Source of the DNA: JAEYFP01 sp964579795
Lineage (GTDB): Bacteria > Bacillota > Clostridia > Lachnospirales > Lachnospiraceae
Reading direction: 5' to 3'
Assembly: GCA_964579795.1 (NCBI GenBank)
Contig: CAZOHM010000002.1
Location: 45,868-109,867 of the forward strand
Length of the DNA: 64,000 nucleotides
Positions 26,835 to 36,345 of the stretch are shown here, piece by piece (position 1 is the stretch's first letter; each line of letters begins with the position of its first letter). Below the pieces are notes generated by a model. It searched no databases and had not been told where the DNA came from. It was given only the letters and a program-made list of their open reading frames with translations. The position numbers and the translations under genes are program-made.

Positions 26835-27452
26835 ATGTCAACTGTGAAGAGCGCAGAGGAAAGAAGAACAGAAATTCTTGATGCTGCAGAAAAGCTTTTT
26901 TGTGAAAAGGGTTATGACGCAACAAGTGTTGCAGATATTATGAGAGAAGTGCAGATAGCCAAGGGAACGTTGTATTATCATTTTTGCTCCAAGGAGGAAA
27001 TGATGGATGGGATGATTGCGCGAATCAATAGAAGACTGCTTGCAGCAGCAGTACAAATTGCAGAAAATACATCTGTTCCTGTGTGTGAGAGATTATTTCA
27101 GGTAATCATGTCACTCAATTTTAGATCAACTGATAAAGAGATGCTGTTAGAACAGATACACAATCCACAGAATGCATTGCTTCATCAGAAAATGCGTAAT
27201 GCACTTGTAAAGGATTTGACGCCGGTGTTGACGAAGCTCGCTTGTGAAGGTGTGGAGCAGGGGATTTTTCATACAGACTTTCCAAAGGAAAGTGTGGAAA
27301 TGATTTTAATCTATGTGCAGATTGCTTTTGATGAGGATTACGGTCAGACGCAAGAGGATACACGTATGCGGATTACAGCATTTATTGCTAATCTGGAAAG
27401 AATATTTGGCTCGAAGGAAAACTGTTTTGCATTTGTCAGAAAGTTGTTTTAA
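26835..27452 (+). CDS. TetR/AcrR family regulator
   Basis: A 205-residue repressor. The N-terminal helix-turn-helix (RRTEILDAAEKLFCEKGYDATSVADIMREVQIAKGTLYYHF) is textbook. The C-terminal ligand domain is unassigned. It is flanked by matching GACCGA-type palindromes at its own promoter and in front of the MFS/ABC operon, so it most likely represses both itself and the exporters until a substrate is bound. Confidence 0.92.
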   Translation: MSTVKSAEERRTEILDAAEKLFCEKGYDATSVADIMREVQIAKGTLYYHFCSKEEMMDGMIARINRRLLAAAVQIAENTSVPVCERLFQVIMSLNFRSTDKEMLLEQIHNPQNALLHQKMRNALVKDLTPVLTKLACEGVEQGIFHTDFPKESVEMILIYVQIAFDEDYGQTQEDTRMRITAFIANLERIFGSKENCFAFVRKLF

Positions 27453-27494
27453 AAGAAAAAGATGAAGAGAAGTATATTTTTTTTATTCACACAT

Positions 27495-27509
27495 GACCGA
27501 TGGTCGGTC
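27495..27509 (+). promoter_or_regulatory. Second TetR operator, upstream of the MFS gene
   Basis: GACCGATGGTCGGTC differs from the site at 26752 by one base and lies 68 bp before the MFS ATG. I see no clear -35/-10 pair beside it. Confidence 0.7.
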
Positions 27510-27576
27510 TAACACGAAGAAAACAATACAAAAAAAGAACAACACAAGATCGTGTAAACAAAAAGAGAGGTACACA

Positions 27577-28842
27577 ATGAAAAGATTTATGATTTTATGG
27601 ACAGGAGAATTAATATCTACAATAGGAAGCGGATTGACCGCATTTGGACTTGGAGTGTATGTATATCAGCAAACTGGGATGGCATCTGCAACTGCCCTCG
27701 TTTCACTGCTTGCCCTGCTTCCAAGTGTTTTGTTAGGACCTGTAGCAGGTGTTCTTGCAGACCGGTATGACAGAAGACTGATGATGATTACAGGAGACAG
27801 CCTGTCAGCGCTTGGTTTGATTTATATTTTGATTTGTCTCCTGCAGGGAAAGGCGGGTCTATTGCAGATTTGCATCGGTGTGACGCTAAGCTCTGTATTT
27901 GCTTCTTTATTGGAGCCTTCCTATCGGGCAACAATTACAGATTTACTTCCTGCAGAACAGTATTCCAAAGCAAGCGGACTTGTACAGATGGCTGGCTCGG
28001 CAAAATATCTGATTTCTCCGATGGCAGCAGGTGTATTAATGAAATACACAGATATCAGTGTACTTTTAATGATTGATATCTGTACTTTTTTCATTACTGT
28101 TTTTGCAACGTTTTTTGTGAAAAAAAGTATCCAAAAGAAGGAAGCAGATACAAGAGACAGATTTTTTGATCAGATGAAGGAAGGGTTTGGTACAATCGTA
28201 AGCAATCGCGGTATTTTTCTTCTTGTGCTTATTTCCATGGGAATCTGCTTCTTCCTGACATTTATTCAAACACTTTCTACACCGATGATTCTTGCATTTA
28301 CTGATGAGGCAACGCTTGGCGTTTTAGAAACAATCTGTGCCTGTGGTATGCTCGTATCGAGTATTATACTCGGGGTGATTTCCATAAAAAAAGGGTATGT
28401 CAAAATGTTGTCTACTGCATTGTGTATGGCAGGATTATTCATGGCTATGTTTGGATTTCGAGAAAACATTTATCTGACATGTGCCGGAGGTTTCTTATTC
28501 TTTATGGCATTGCCGTTTGCAAATACCGCACTTGATATTCTTGTCAGAACGAATATTCCAAATGAGCTGCAGGGTCGTGCATGGGGTGTGATTGGTTTGA
28601 TTTCACAGCTTGGCTATGTGCTTGCGAATGCATGTGTCGGTGCCGCGGCAGACTATTTATTTGAGCCTGCACTTTCAGAAAATGGTGCTCTTGCAGATTC
28701 TGTCGGAAGAATTATCGGAACAGGAACAGGACGCGGAATTGCATTTCTGATCATATCAGGTGGATTAATGCTTTTCTTATTATCAGTGGTAATTTACAGA
28801 ACAAAATCAATACGAAGACTGGAGCAGGAATATGTATCTTAG
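27577..28842 (+). CDS. MFS efflux transporter (MFS_3/EntS-like)
   Basis: Drug or metabolite exporter of 421 residues with 12 membrane segments. It opens with FMILWTGELISTIGSGLTAFGLGVYVYQQTG, as in macrolide-efflux and enterobactin-exporter-type MFS proteins. The motif A loop is GVLADRYDRRLMM and a conserved LEPSYRATITDLLP follows. The ATG at 27577 has AGAGAGG upstream; the frame from 27493 would start inside the operator. It overlaps the FtsX-type permease gene by 11 bp. Confidence 0.87.
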   Translation: MKRFMILWTGELISTIGSGLTAFGLGVYVYQQTGMASATALVSLLALLPSVLLGPVAGVLADRYDRRLMMITGDSLSALGLIYILICLLQGKAGLLQICIGVTLSSVFASLLEPSYRATITDLLPAEQYSKASGLVQMAGSAKYLISPMAAGVLMKYTDISVLLMIDICTFFITVFATFFVKKSIQKKEADTRDRFFDQMKEGFGTIVSNRGIFLLVLISMGICFFLTFIQTLSTPMILAFTDEATLGVLETICACGMLVSSIILGVISIKKGYVKMLSTALCMAGLFMAMFGFRENIYLTCAGGFLFFMALPFANTALDILVRTNIPNELQGRAWGVIGLISQLGYVLANACVGAAADYLFEPALSENGALADSVGRIIGTGTGRGIAFLIISGGLMLFLLSVVIYRTKSIRRLEQEYVS

Positions 28843-31135
28843 ATATATACGAAATGAAATCAAAAACAACCGACTGCTGAGTGTGGCGATGATTGTTATC
28901 ATGACTGTTGCCGCATTGCTTTTAAGTATCAGTCTGCTTTTGACAGGAAGTCTGTTTGGGTCAATTGATACGATGATGGAGAATGCAAAAGCTCCGCATT
29001 TTATGCAGATGCACGCCGGAAACATCGATAAGGTGCACCTGCAGTCGTTTGTAGAGACTGATGCAGCAGCTTATGTACAGGATATGCAGATTGCAGAGTT
29101 CCTGAATATAGACGGAGCAAATTTTTGTATAAATGGAATTACCATGGAGGACAGTGTACAGGATCTTGGACTATGTATTGCGAATGAAAGATTTGATTTG
29201 CTGCCGGATTTGGATGGAATAACAGTATCTCCCGTCAGAGGAGAAATTTATTTACCTGTTGTAATGAAAAAAGAGAATACTGCAGCAAACGGAGATCTTG
29301 TGACTATTTGTGGCAGGCAGTTCATTGTAAAAGGATTTTTCAGAGATTCTCTGATGAATTCCATGCTTGCATCATCTAAGCGTTTTCTCGTGAATGCAGA
29401 GGATTATCAGGAACTGCGCTCATTTGGAACACCGGAATATTTGATAGAATTCAGGCTGAATGATTTAGACGAGCTGCATACATTTGAGCAGCTGTATACA
29501 AAGGCTGGTCTGGAAGCGAATGGTCCGACATTGACATATCCGCTCTTTCGTATGCTGAATGCTATTTCTGATGGAATATTGATTGCGGTTATTCTGCTGG
29601 TTAGTGTACTTGTGACAATCGTAGCTCTTCTCTGCATTCGCTTCACACTCCTTGCAAAGCTTGAGGAGGAGCTTAGGGAAATTGGAGTTATGAAGGGCAT
29701 AGGGATATCCATGTTCACAATTAAGCTTTTGTATTTGTCAAAGGATGCTGCAATTGCAGCTGCCGGATGTGCTTTTGGGTATGCATTGTCTCAGTGCATG
29801 AGCAATTTCTTATTAGCAGGTATTCGGCTTTATATGGGAGAAAATCGTAATCCTGCGGCGAAGTATCTTCTTCCTCTTATTGGTGTTTGTTTACTGTTTC
29901 TTATTACTGTACTGTATTTATATTTTGTCTTAAGACGCATAAGCCGTGTGTCAGCAAAAGAAGCAATCAATCAGGAAATTAGTTTGGAGAAAGTGTCAGG
30001 ATTAAAAATGTTTCCTTCTATGCACATCGGAAAATGGGTGGGTGCATCGGCATTTCTTGGCATCCGGGATGTGCTTTCCAGGAAAAAACTGTATCTGACG
30101 AGCTGCTTTATTTTAATGTTTCTTGTATTCATTATGCTTGTTCCGTTTAATCTGTTCAATACAATATCTGACAGCAGCTTTGTGACATATATGGGTGTTG
30201 GAATGTATGATTTTCAGATGGATTTACAGCAGACAGAAGATGCGGAAAATATGCTTACTCAGATAGAGGAAAGCCTTTTAAAGGATGAAAATGTAAAGGA
30301 GTATGCAGTTTTTTCTACAAAGGTATTTACAATACAGAAAGAAGACGATACCCTGGAAAATCTGAAGGTGGATATCGGCGATCACGGTAAGTTCCCGGTT
30401 TACTATTTTGAAGGTCATGCTCCAAAATCAAATCAGGATATCGCATTATCGGCATCGAACGCTGAAGATTTACAGAAAAATGTAGGAGATTTTCTACAGC
30501 TTACAGTAGAAGGACATCAAGAGCAGCTTGTAGTATGCGGAATTTACTCAGATATTATGAATGGAGGAAAGACAGCAAAGGCGTGTTTTCCATGTGAGCA
30601 AACAAAAAGTATGCGCTATATGACAGCTGTTCAATTGAAGGATCCTACGCAATGTGAGTCTGAAACAGCATACTATGCAGAATTATATCCGTCAGCTAAA
30701 GTGTCTGATGTGAAAACCTATATTGCACAAACGTTTGGACAGACAAGGGATGCAATTAAAACAGCTGCAATAGCTGCAATCGCAGCAGCACTGATCATAG
30801 CAGTCATGGTTGTGCTTTTGTTTGTAAGGATGCTCATTGCAAAGGACAGAATGCTTCTCAAAACACTGCATTATATTGGATTTTCAAACAGTGAAATGCA
30901 GTGGCAGTATGTAGTACGGATGCTTTGCGTACTGGCTGTCGGGCTAATTGGAGGAGTTGTTTTTGCAGGAACATGTGGAGAGTGGCTGGCAGGTGCCCTG
31001 ATGTCATCTTTTGGAATCAGACAGTTCAGATTACTTGTGAATCCGCTGTTATCCTATGGATTACTTCCTTTACTTTTGTGTATCAGCGTGACAGCTGCTG
31101 CAGGAAGTGCAGGAAGAAAATGCGTGACCGGATAA
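28832..31135 (+). CDS. FtsX/MacB-type ABC transporter permease
   Basis: A 767-residue permease of the MacB/FtsX type. N-terminal membrane anchor (about residues 15-45), a large extracytoplasmic region, three membrane helices at about 245-375, an inner hydrophobic segment near 430, a second extracytoplasmic region, and a last three-helix block at about 645-760. This is the duplicated 10-helix layout of bacitracin/antimicrobial-peptide-type exporters (BceB-like). Its ATPase gene follows after 21 bp. Together with the MFS gene it forms a TetR-controlled efflux operon; substrate unknown. Confidence 0.85.
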   Translation: MYLRYIRNEIKNNRLLSVAMIVIMTVAALLLSISLLLTGSLFGSIDTMMENAKAPHFMQMHAGNIDKVHLQSFVETDAAAYVQDMQIAEFLNIDGANFCINGITMEDSVQDLGLCIANERFDLLPDLDGITVSPVRGEIYLPVVMKKENTAANGDLVTICGRQFIVKGFFRDSLMNSMLASSKRFLVNAEDYQELRSFGTPEYLIEFRLNDLDELHTFEQLYTKAGLEANGPTLTYPLFRMLNAISDGILIAVILLVSVLVTIVALLCIRFTLLAKLEEELREIGVMKGIGISMFTIKLLYLSKDAAIAAAGCAFGYALSQCMSNFLLAGIRLYMGENRNPAAKYLLPLIGVCLLFLITVLYLYFVLRRISRVSAKEAINQEISLEKVSGLKMFPSMHIGKWVGASAFLGIRDVLSRKKLYLTSCFILMFLVFIMLVPFNLFNTISDSSFVTYMGVGMYDFQMDLQQTEDAENMLTQIEESLLKDENVKEYAVFSTKVFTIQKEDDTLENLKVDIGDHGKFPVYYFEGHAPKSNQDIALSASNAEDLQKNVGDFLQLTVEGHQEQLVVCGIYSDIMNGGKTAKACFPCEQTKSMRYMTAVQLKDPTQCESETAYYAELYPSAKVSDVKTYIAQTFGQTRDAIKTAAIAAIAAALIIAVMVVLLFVRMLIAKDRMLLKTLHYIGFSNSEMQWQYVVRMLCVLAVGLIGGVVFAGTCGEWLAGALMSSFGIRQFRLLVNPLLSYGLLPLLLCISVTAAAGSAGRKCVTG

Positions 31136-31156
31136 GCCGATTGGAAAGGAAAAAAT

Positions 31157-31906
31157 ATGAAAGAAATTTTATCTTGTAGAGAAGTGACAAAAACATATGG
31201 GGAAAGTCAAAGTGTACTTAATCATGTAGAGGTTCGTATGGCAGAAGGGGAATTTGTTGCGGTTATGGGACCATCAGGGTCCGGAAAATCAACGCTGCTG
31301 TATGCACTGTGCGGCATGGAGCCCGTTGATGAAGGAAGTATTGAGTTTGACACAAAAGATATCAGGAAGATGAATGAAAAACAGGGAAGCAGGCTTCGCA
31401 GAACAGAAATGGGATTTGTGTTTCAGCAGCCGGGAATGCTTACCAATCTAAATATTAAAGACAATATTATGCTCCCCGCTATCCATGAAAGAAAAAAGGA
31501 TTACGAAAAAATTGAACAAAAAGCGGAAGAATTGATGCAGAGAACGGGAATAGCGGAATTATCTGACCGAAGAATTACTGAGGTTTCAGGAGGACAGCTG
31601 CAGCGAGCCGGAATCTGCAGGGCATTGATGAATAACCCCAGAATTGTATTTGCTGATGAGCCAACCGGTGCATTGAATTCGGCAGCTTCCGCTGAAATCA
31701 TGAAGCTGTTTTGTGAAATCAGGCAGCAGGGAACAGCTATTTTTCTTGTGTCGCATGATCGAAAAGTCGCAGCGTGTGCAGACAGAGTACTGTTTTTTGT
31801 AGATGGATGTGTGAAGCAGGAGCTTGATTTTGTTTCAGCCGGTATTGATGATATTTCTGAGAGGCAGGAGCTTCTGACAAAAATTATGCAGGAAATTGGT
31901 GTGTAA
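31157..31906 (+). CDS. ABC transporter ATP-binding protein (MacB/LolD type)
   Basis: ATPase of 249 residues that pairs with the FtsX-type permease. Walker A GPSGSGKST at residues 38-46, Q-loop in MGFVFQQPGMLTNL, signature VSGGQLQRAGICRAL, Walker B IVFADEPTGALNS, and the H-loop in FLVSHDRKVA. It closes the TetR-MFS-permease-ATPase operon and is followed by a strong terminator. Confidence 0.92.
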   Translation: MKEILSCREVTKTYGESQSVLNHVEVRMAEGEFVAVMGPSGSGKSTLLYALCGMEPVDEGSIEFDTKDIRKMNEKQGSRLRRTEMGFVFQQPGMLTNLNIKDNIMLPAIHERKKDYEKIEQKAEELMQRTGIAELSDRRITEVSGGQLQRAGICRALMNNPRIVFADEPTGALNSAASAEIMKLFCEIRQQGTAIFLVSHDRKVAACADRVLFFVDGCVKQELDFVSAGIDDISERQELLTKIMQEIGV

Positions 31907-31919
31907 GTGTATATTTTTG

Positions 31920-31948
31920 CGGGATTCATAAAGAATCCCGTTTTTTTT
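31920..31948 (+). terminator. Rho-independent terminator of the efflux operon
   Basis: Eight-bp stem CGGGATTC / GAATCCCG around ATAAA, followed by eight T residues. Confidence 0.88.
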
Positions 31949-31954
31949 GTAATA

Positions 31955-32001
31955 GGCCAGTATGTAGAAATCGTGTTTGCACGAATTTTTATATTTTGGT
32001 C
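31955..32001. repeat. Dispersed stem-loop element, copy 2
   Basis: Left arm GGCCAGTATGTAGAAATCGTG split here as GGCCAGTATGTAG + AAATCGTG, loop TTTG, right arm CACGAATTT + TTATATTTTGGTC. It has the same arms, loop and one-base bulge as copy 3, and shares the flank GTAATA just upstream. It sits between a terminator and the PadR promoter. Confidence 0.85.
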
Positions 32002-32011
32002 AATTAATATA

Positions 32012-32040
32012 TTGACATAGTGTGCGACATACACTATAAT
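32012..32040 (+). promoter_or_regulatory. Consensus promoter with internal palindrome, PadR operon
   Basis: TTGACA (32012-32017) and TATAAT (32035-32040) with a 17-bp spacer. The spacer and its edges hold an inverted repeat, ATAGTGT and ACACTAT separated by 7 bp, suggesting repression by the PadR protein encoded next. Confidence 0.75.
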
Positions 32041-32137
32041 GATAATGCACAATAAATGATGTCAAACAATAAAGGACGAAATACAATAAATATGTAAGGA
32101 AATGAAGGACATCAGAAATAATGGAAGGAGTCCGAAT

Positions 32138-32488
32138 ATGAATTATGAAGAGGTTGTGTCGGGATTGATTTTAGAGCTGCGACGAGGAACGCTGATTTTA
32201 CTCGTATTGAGTCAACTAAAAAAACCAAGATATGGATATCATCTTGTAAAGATTCTGCAGGAAAATCAAATACCGATTGAGGCTAATACGCTTTATCCGC
32301 TCATGCGCAGACTGGAGGCACAGGGACTTTTGAAAAGTGAATGGGATACTGGTGAGGCAAAGCCCCGAAAATACTACAGTCTGACAGCAGATGGTGAGAT
32401 TATTCTTAAAATGGCAACAGCTCATTGGAAACAGTTTTCAGCTGATGTTAATAAATTGTTGGAGGGAGATAGCAATGAAAAATCATAA
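32138..32488 (+). CDS. PadR family transcriptional regulator
   Basis: A 116-residue winged-helix regulator: RRGTLILLVLSQLKKPRYGYHLVKILQE, then IEANTLYPLMRRLEAQGLLKSEWDTGEAKPRKYYSLTADG, the classic PadR wing. The ATG at 32138 follows GAAGGAG; the frame from 32102 lacks a ribosome site. It overlaps the next membrane-protein gene by 14 bp, an arrangement typical of PadR proteins paired with a HAAS/DUF1700-type membrane partner. Confidence 0.92.
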   Translation: MNYEEVVSGLILELRRGTLILLVLSQLKKPRYGYHLVKILQENQIPIEANTLYPLMRRLEAQGLLKSEWDTGEAKPRKYYSLTADGEIILKMATAHWKQFSADVNKLLEGDSNEKS

Positions 32489-33518
32489 TTTAGTGGAAAG
32501 ATATATTTACGCAGTCACAAAGAGAATGCCGGAAAAGATAAAGGAAGATGTAGCAAAGGAGCTGCAGGCACTGATCGATGATATGCTCGCAGAGGAGTAT
32601 GGCGAAGAGTTCTGTGAGAGGAAAGTGGAACGGAGCATAGAGGCAGAACAGAATATGGAGCCAGAATGGGATACAGAGAAGGTGAAGGCTGTATTGAAAA
32701 AGCTTGGTACACCATCCGAGCTGTATGAAAAGTATATGGGAGGAAAGAAACAGTGTTTGATAGGAGAGCCATATTACAGTACATATCTGCTCGTTTTAAA
32801 AGTTGTACTGCTTTGTACTGTTTTTGGCATGACTGTCTCAGGAATTGTCCAGATAATTACAGCTCATGATACTGTAATCTGGTATGAGGCTATTTTAGAC
32901 TGGGCAGGTGATGTGTTTGGCGGACTGGCTGCTGGATTTGCATACGTAACTTTGATTTTTGCATTCTTTTATCATAGAAATGTTCAGCTTTACACATCCT
33001 TTGATCCGGATACTCTGCCACAGGTACCAAAGAAAAATGAATTGCTGAACAGGAAGGATTCGATAGCAAGTATCATTTTTCAGATTGTTTTTCTTTGCTT
33101 ATTTTTGTATGCACCACAGATTTTCTGCGTCATCATCACTGGAAGTGGAGAGCGATATCCGATTTTTGATACAGAAGCAATCTTGAACAGGTGGTATCTT
33201 GTAATGATGCTTGCCGGATTTGGTCTGATTAAGGAGGCCATAAAGCTTTTTGAAGGAAGATATACGAAAAGACTGATGTTTATAGTTATCGGAATGGATT
33301 GCTGCTCTGCTGTGGTTGCTACAATATGGCTTATGGGACAAAGCATTCTCAGCCAGGCATGCATAGATTTTCTGACATCTGTTTTTACAGAAGAAGATGC
33401 ATGGATTGCTGCTTATATGCAGAATATCCAGCAGTATTTCCTTGCTGTCATGCTGTTTGCACTGCTGTTAGATGCACTTACCGTGGCTTTTCATACAAAC
33501 AAAGCTGTGTTAAAATGA
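32475..33518 (+). CDS. Membrane protein with N-terminal HAAS-like domain
   Basis: A 347-residue protein. The N-terminal soluble part (VERYIYAVTKRMPEKIKEDVAKELQALIDDML, then VLKKLGTPSELYEKYMG) resembles the HAAS domain of PadR-partner membrane proteins. Six or so hydrophobic helices follow from about residue 105. The start at 32475 follows GGAGGGAG. The partnership with PadR is inferred from the overlap and the family habit; the transported or sensed molecule is unknown. Confidence 0.72.
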   Translation: MKNHNLVERYIYAVTKRMPEKIKEDVAKELQALIDDMLAEEYGEEFCERKVERSIEAEQNMEPEWDTEKVKAVLKKLGTPSELYEKYMGGKKQCLIGEPYYSTYLLVLKVVLLCTVFGMTVSGIVQIITAHDTVIWYEAILDWAGDVFGGLAAGFAYVTLIFAFFYHRNVQLYTSFDPDTLPQVPKKNELLNRKDSIASIIFQIVFLCLFLYAPQIFCVIITGSGERYPIFDTEAILNRWYLVMMLAGFGLIKEAIKLFEGRYTKRLMFIVIGMDCCSAVVATIWLMGQSILSQACIDFLTSVFTEEDAWIAAYMQNIQQYFLAVMLFALLLDALTVAFHTNKAVLK

Positions 33519-33572
33519 AAACAGTATTTATCGGTGTGTTAATCAGCAACAGAACAGACGAGGAGAACAGAT

Positions 33573-35180
33573 ATGAAGAGATGGATGCTGATAGGAGCAG
33601 TTATCCTGCAGGCAGTTTTATTTGCAGGGTGTGGTCTAAAAGCGAAGCCGGAAAAGGCTGTTACGGAACAGACAGAAACTGGGTTTGAGGAGAAAACAGA
33701 GGATGCAGATGCTTCCCTGGAAAATCTAAAGGACGAAGAGCCGGAAGACGAAAAACCTGGTGATGCAGCAAATGCGGCAGATTCAATGGATGTATCAGGT
33801 ACAACAGTTTACAGCTGGGAAGAGATATCTGTTGAAATACCAAATGCGTGGAAGGATCGCTATATTGTTTCAGAAAATGAGAATGGATTCAGTTTTTCAC
33901 AGAAGGCTTCAGATGATGTGCAAAAGGGTGCAGGATATTTATTTGGATTTTATCGCAGTGACAGTTTCGGGTATGAAGATGCAGGTAATACGATACTTGC
34001 ATATACCGATCATGTGATGTATTCTGTGACGAATCCCACAGATGTGCCATTTATTCTTGAGGATGAAGAAATAGCTGCTGATTATAGTGATCTGGCATCT
34101 TATGAAGGACAGATTGTAAATTCTTTAAAGATTGCAAAGGACAATGTCAGATATGATGCAAGAGAGTTTTATATTCCGCTTAGCAGCACTGTCAGTCTGA
34201 CAGATACAGACCTTTTAAACATGAATGGAGATGCACTGTGGTTTGCACGGAATGAGATTTATGCAAGACACGGAAAACAGTTTAAGAACACTGTGCTGCA
34301 GTGCTATTTTGATACGTGCTCCTGGTATCAGCCAAAGGAAACAAATGATGATGATCTGAGTCAGATTGAGAAGGACAATATTACATTACTCAAGGCTTCT
34401 GAGGATGCATATGCAAAGGAGCATCCATATCCTGAAAAGGTGAAATGTGGGAAGTCTGTGAAGAAATCTATTTGCCCGGATGCAGGAGCCGTGTCAGTGG
34501 ACTATCTTGTTTCCGGAAGTGAGGCAGACGGCTTTGAGGGAGAAATTTTTATTGATGATATGGGCTTTCGATTGAATGATTATGATATATATCTTGAAAA
34601 TCCAGATAGGGAAGCATTTTATATTACTGATATCAACGAGTATATGGATGGTCTGGAGATTGCAATATTGGATTCGGGATATAACGGACTGCAGACTACT
34701 CATTTCTTTACATGTGAAAGTGATGGAAAATTACTATATCTTGGTGCAGTGCCAGGGTGCCCGTTCAAGGATGCAGCATGCGGAACGAGAGACGGATTTC
34801 GTGATCAGGGCTGTGTTTGGGGAAATGCAAGAGTTGATCTGCTGGAGACATCAGAGGTATACCAAAACTGGCGATATGATTATGACAAAAATGCATTGGT
34901 TTCTGAGTACAGTGGCTGCATGACAATGGTATGTCCAAGCGAGCATGAGCTTTATAGGGACATTTCCGTTTATGACAGCAGAGATGAATCCTCATCTATG
35001 ACAGTCATTCATGCACAGAAGCAGGTGTATTTTATGGCTTCAGATGGAAAAGAATGGATTCTTATAAAGGGTAAGGACGGAACAAGCGGCTACATACATA
35101 TAAAAGACATGACAATTACGAATGCCGGACAGAATCAGGATGCCCTGGAGCTGTTTTCCAATCTGTATTTTTCGGGTTGA
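33573..35180 (+). CDS. YARHG domain lipoprotein
   Basis: A 535-residue extracellular lipoprotein. Lipobox LFAGCG at about residues 15-20, an acidic linker rich in E, D and A, a first domain around residues 80-200, then the YARHG domain (DALWFARNEIYARHGKQFKN through SWYQPKE, with LSQIEKDNITLLKA) at about 225-275. The C-terminal region of about 240 residues ends with an SH3-like stretch (VYFMASDGKEWILIKGKDGT). Function unknown; such proteins sit on the cell surface. It is 54 bp downstream of the PadR partner gene and probably in the same operon. Confidence 0.8.
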   Translation: MKRWMLIGAVILQAVLFAGCGLKAKPEKAVTEQTETGFEEKTEDADASLENLKDEEPEDEKPGDAANAADSMDVSGTTVYSWEEISVEIPNAWKDRYIVSENENGFSFSQKASDDVQKGAGYLFGFYRSDSFGYEDAGNTILAYTDHVMYSVTNPTDVPFILEDEEIAADYSDLASYEGQIVNSLKIAKDNVRYDAREFYIPLSSTVSLTDTDLLNMNGDALWFARNEIYARHGKQFKNTVLQCYFDTCSWYQPKETNDDDLSQIEKDNITLLKASEDAYAKEHPYPEKVKCGKSVKKSICPDAGAVSVDYLVSGSEADGFEGEIFIDDMGFRLNDYDIYLENPDREAFYITDINEYMDGLEIAILDSGYNGLQTTHFFTCESDGKLLYLGAVPGCPFKDAACGTRDGFRDQGCVWGNARVDLLETSEVYQNWRYDYDKNALVSEYSGCMTMVCPSEHELYRDISVYDSRDESSSMTVIHAQKQVYFMASDGKEWILIKGKDGTSGYIHIKDMTITNAGQNQDALELFSNLYFSG

Positions 35181-35272
35181 TGTTCATCATTTTTGGCTCG
35201 ACAATGGAGATGCGACGAATGATGTGACTGACAATATGATTATGGAAAAAATACGAAAGCGGAGGATTTTAT

Positions 35273-36235
35273 ATGGGTGAATATACGGTATCACAATGGC
35301 TGCTTTTCTTTTTTATTTACTGCTTTATCGGTTGGGTATGGGAATGCTGCTATGTATCTGTGCAGGAGAAAAAATGGGTAAACAGAGGGTTTATGCATGG
35401 CCCGTTTCTTCCGATTTATGGTTCTGGTGCAATTGTGATTCTGATTGCCTCCTTGCCGGTAAGAACACACCTGGTTCTTGTTTATCTGTTTGGAATGCTG
35501 AGTGCGACTATACTGGAATACTGTACAGGTGTCTGTATGGAAAAGCTGTTTAAAGTCAGATACTGGGATTACAGTCAGTTCCCGCTGAATCTGAATGGTC
35601 ACATCTGTTTATTTGTGTCTCTTGGCTGGGGTGTTTTTTCACTCGTGCTCGTTCAGTTTATACATCTTCCGATAGAACATCTTGTACTTTCATTACCTAA
35701 AATGGCAGCTGATATTGTAGCATTTGCACTTACTATTTATGTTGCTGTAGATTTCACACAGTCATTCAACGAGGCAATGGACTTGCGCGAAATGCTTACA
35801 AAGCTAAGCGAGAGCAACGAGCAGTTCAGAAGGCTGGAAAAACGTATAGATGTCATCTATGCGGTTGTGGATGAAGAACGACAGAAGCACTTAGAAAATA
35901 AAGTACTTCAACGGCTTACAAGAAAAGAAAAAATAGAAAAAATGCTGCAGTTGGCTAATGATGAGAAAAACAGCCGTCTACAGAAGCTTGAGGAGCAGGC
36001 CGCTATGTACTTTAAGAAAAAGCTGCCGGTCAGTGGCAGTGGTAATGACAGTAAAAGTGAGGAAGAAAGAAAGTATATGCAGGAGATTTCAAAGCTTCGA
36101 GAGAGACTGCATTTACAGACTGATAAGGAATTTTTAAGTCTGAAGCGTATTTTAGACAGAAACCCGGGTGCGGTGTCCAAGCATCATGGAGAGGCACTTC
36201 ACGAAATTAAAGAGATGTTTCAAATAAAAAAATAA
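35273..36235 (+). CDS. Putative ABC transporter permease, CmpB-like family, with coiled-coil tail
   Basis: A 320-residue protein. Residues 1-175 carry five or so hydrophobic helices with WLLFFFIYCFIGWVWECCYVS, RGFMHGPFLPIYGSGAI and YWDYSQFPLNLNGHICL, the signature of the family annotated as putative ABC transporter permease (CmpB-like). Despite the name no ATPase gene is adjacent, and real transport activity is unproven. The C-terminal 140 residues are charged and coiled-coil-like, facing the cytoplasm if the helix count is right. RBS GGAGG. Confidence 0.78.
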   Translation: MGEYTVSQWLLFFFIYCFIGWVWECCYVSVQEKKWVNRGFMHGPFLPIYGSGAIVILIASLPVRTHLVLVYLFGMLSATILEYCTGVCMEKLFKVRYWDYSQFPLNLNGHICLFVSLGWGVFSLVLVQFIHLPIEHLVLSLPKMAADIVAFALTIYVAVDFTQSFNEAMDLREMLTKLSESNEQFRRLEKRIDVIYAVVDEERQKHLENKVLQRLTRKEKIEKMLQLANDEKNSRLQKLEEQAAMYFKKKLPVSGSGNDSKSEEERKYMQEISKLRERLHLQTDKEFLSLKRILDRNPGAVSKHHGEALHEIKEMFQIKK

Positions 36236-36277
36236 TAAAAACGTTATTTTATTTTAATAGCGTACACAAGTATTCCA

Positions 36278-36286
36278 TGATATAAT
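36278..36286 (+). promoter_or_regulatory. Extended -10 promoter for the peptidoglycan-binding protein gene
   Basis: TGATATAAT is an extended -10 element (TG-N-TATAAT); no good -35 hexamer lies 17 bp upstream. Confidence 0.45.
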
Positions 36287-36345
36287 TATTTTTGTCAAAA
36301 GATACTACAAAACGCAGCAGGATGTAACGGAAGGGGGAATTCCAT

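Noticed and set aside
27493..27576. Upstream in-frame extension of the MFS gene
   Set aside because: It begins within the TetR operator, codes for a Lys/Thr/Asn-rich stretch unlike MFS N-termini, and a good RBS precedes the ATG at 27577.
35181..35272. CATCATT ... AATGATG as a terminator after the YARHG gene
   Set aside because: The 7-bp arms are about 30 nt apart with no T-tract, so a stable terminator is unlikely.
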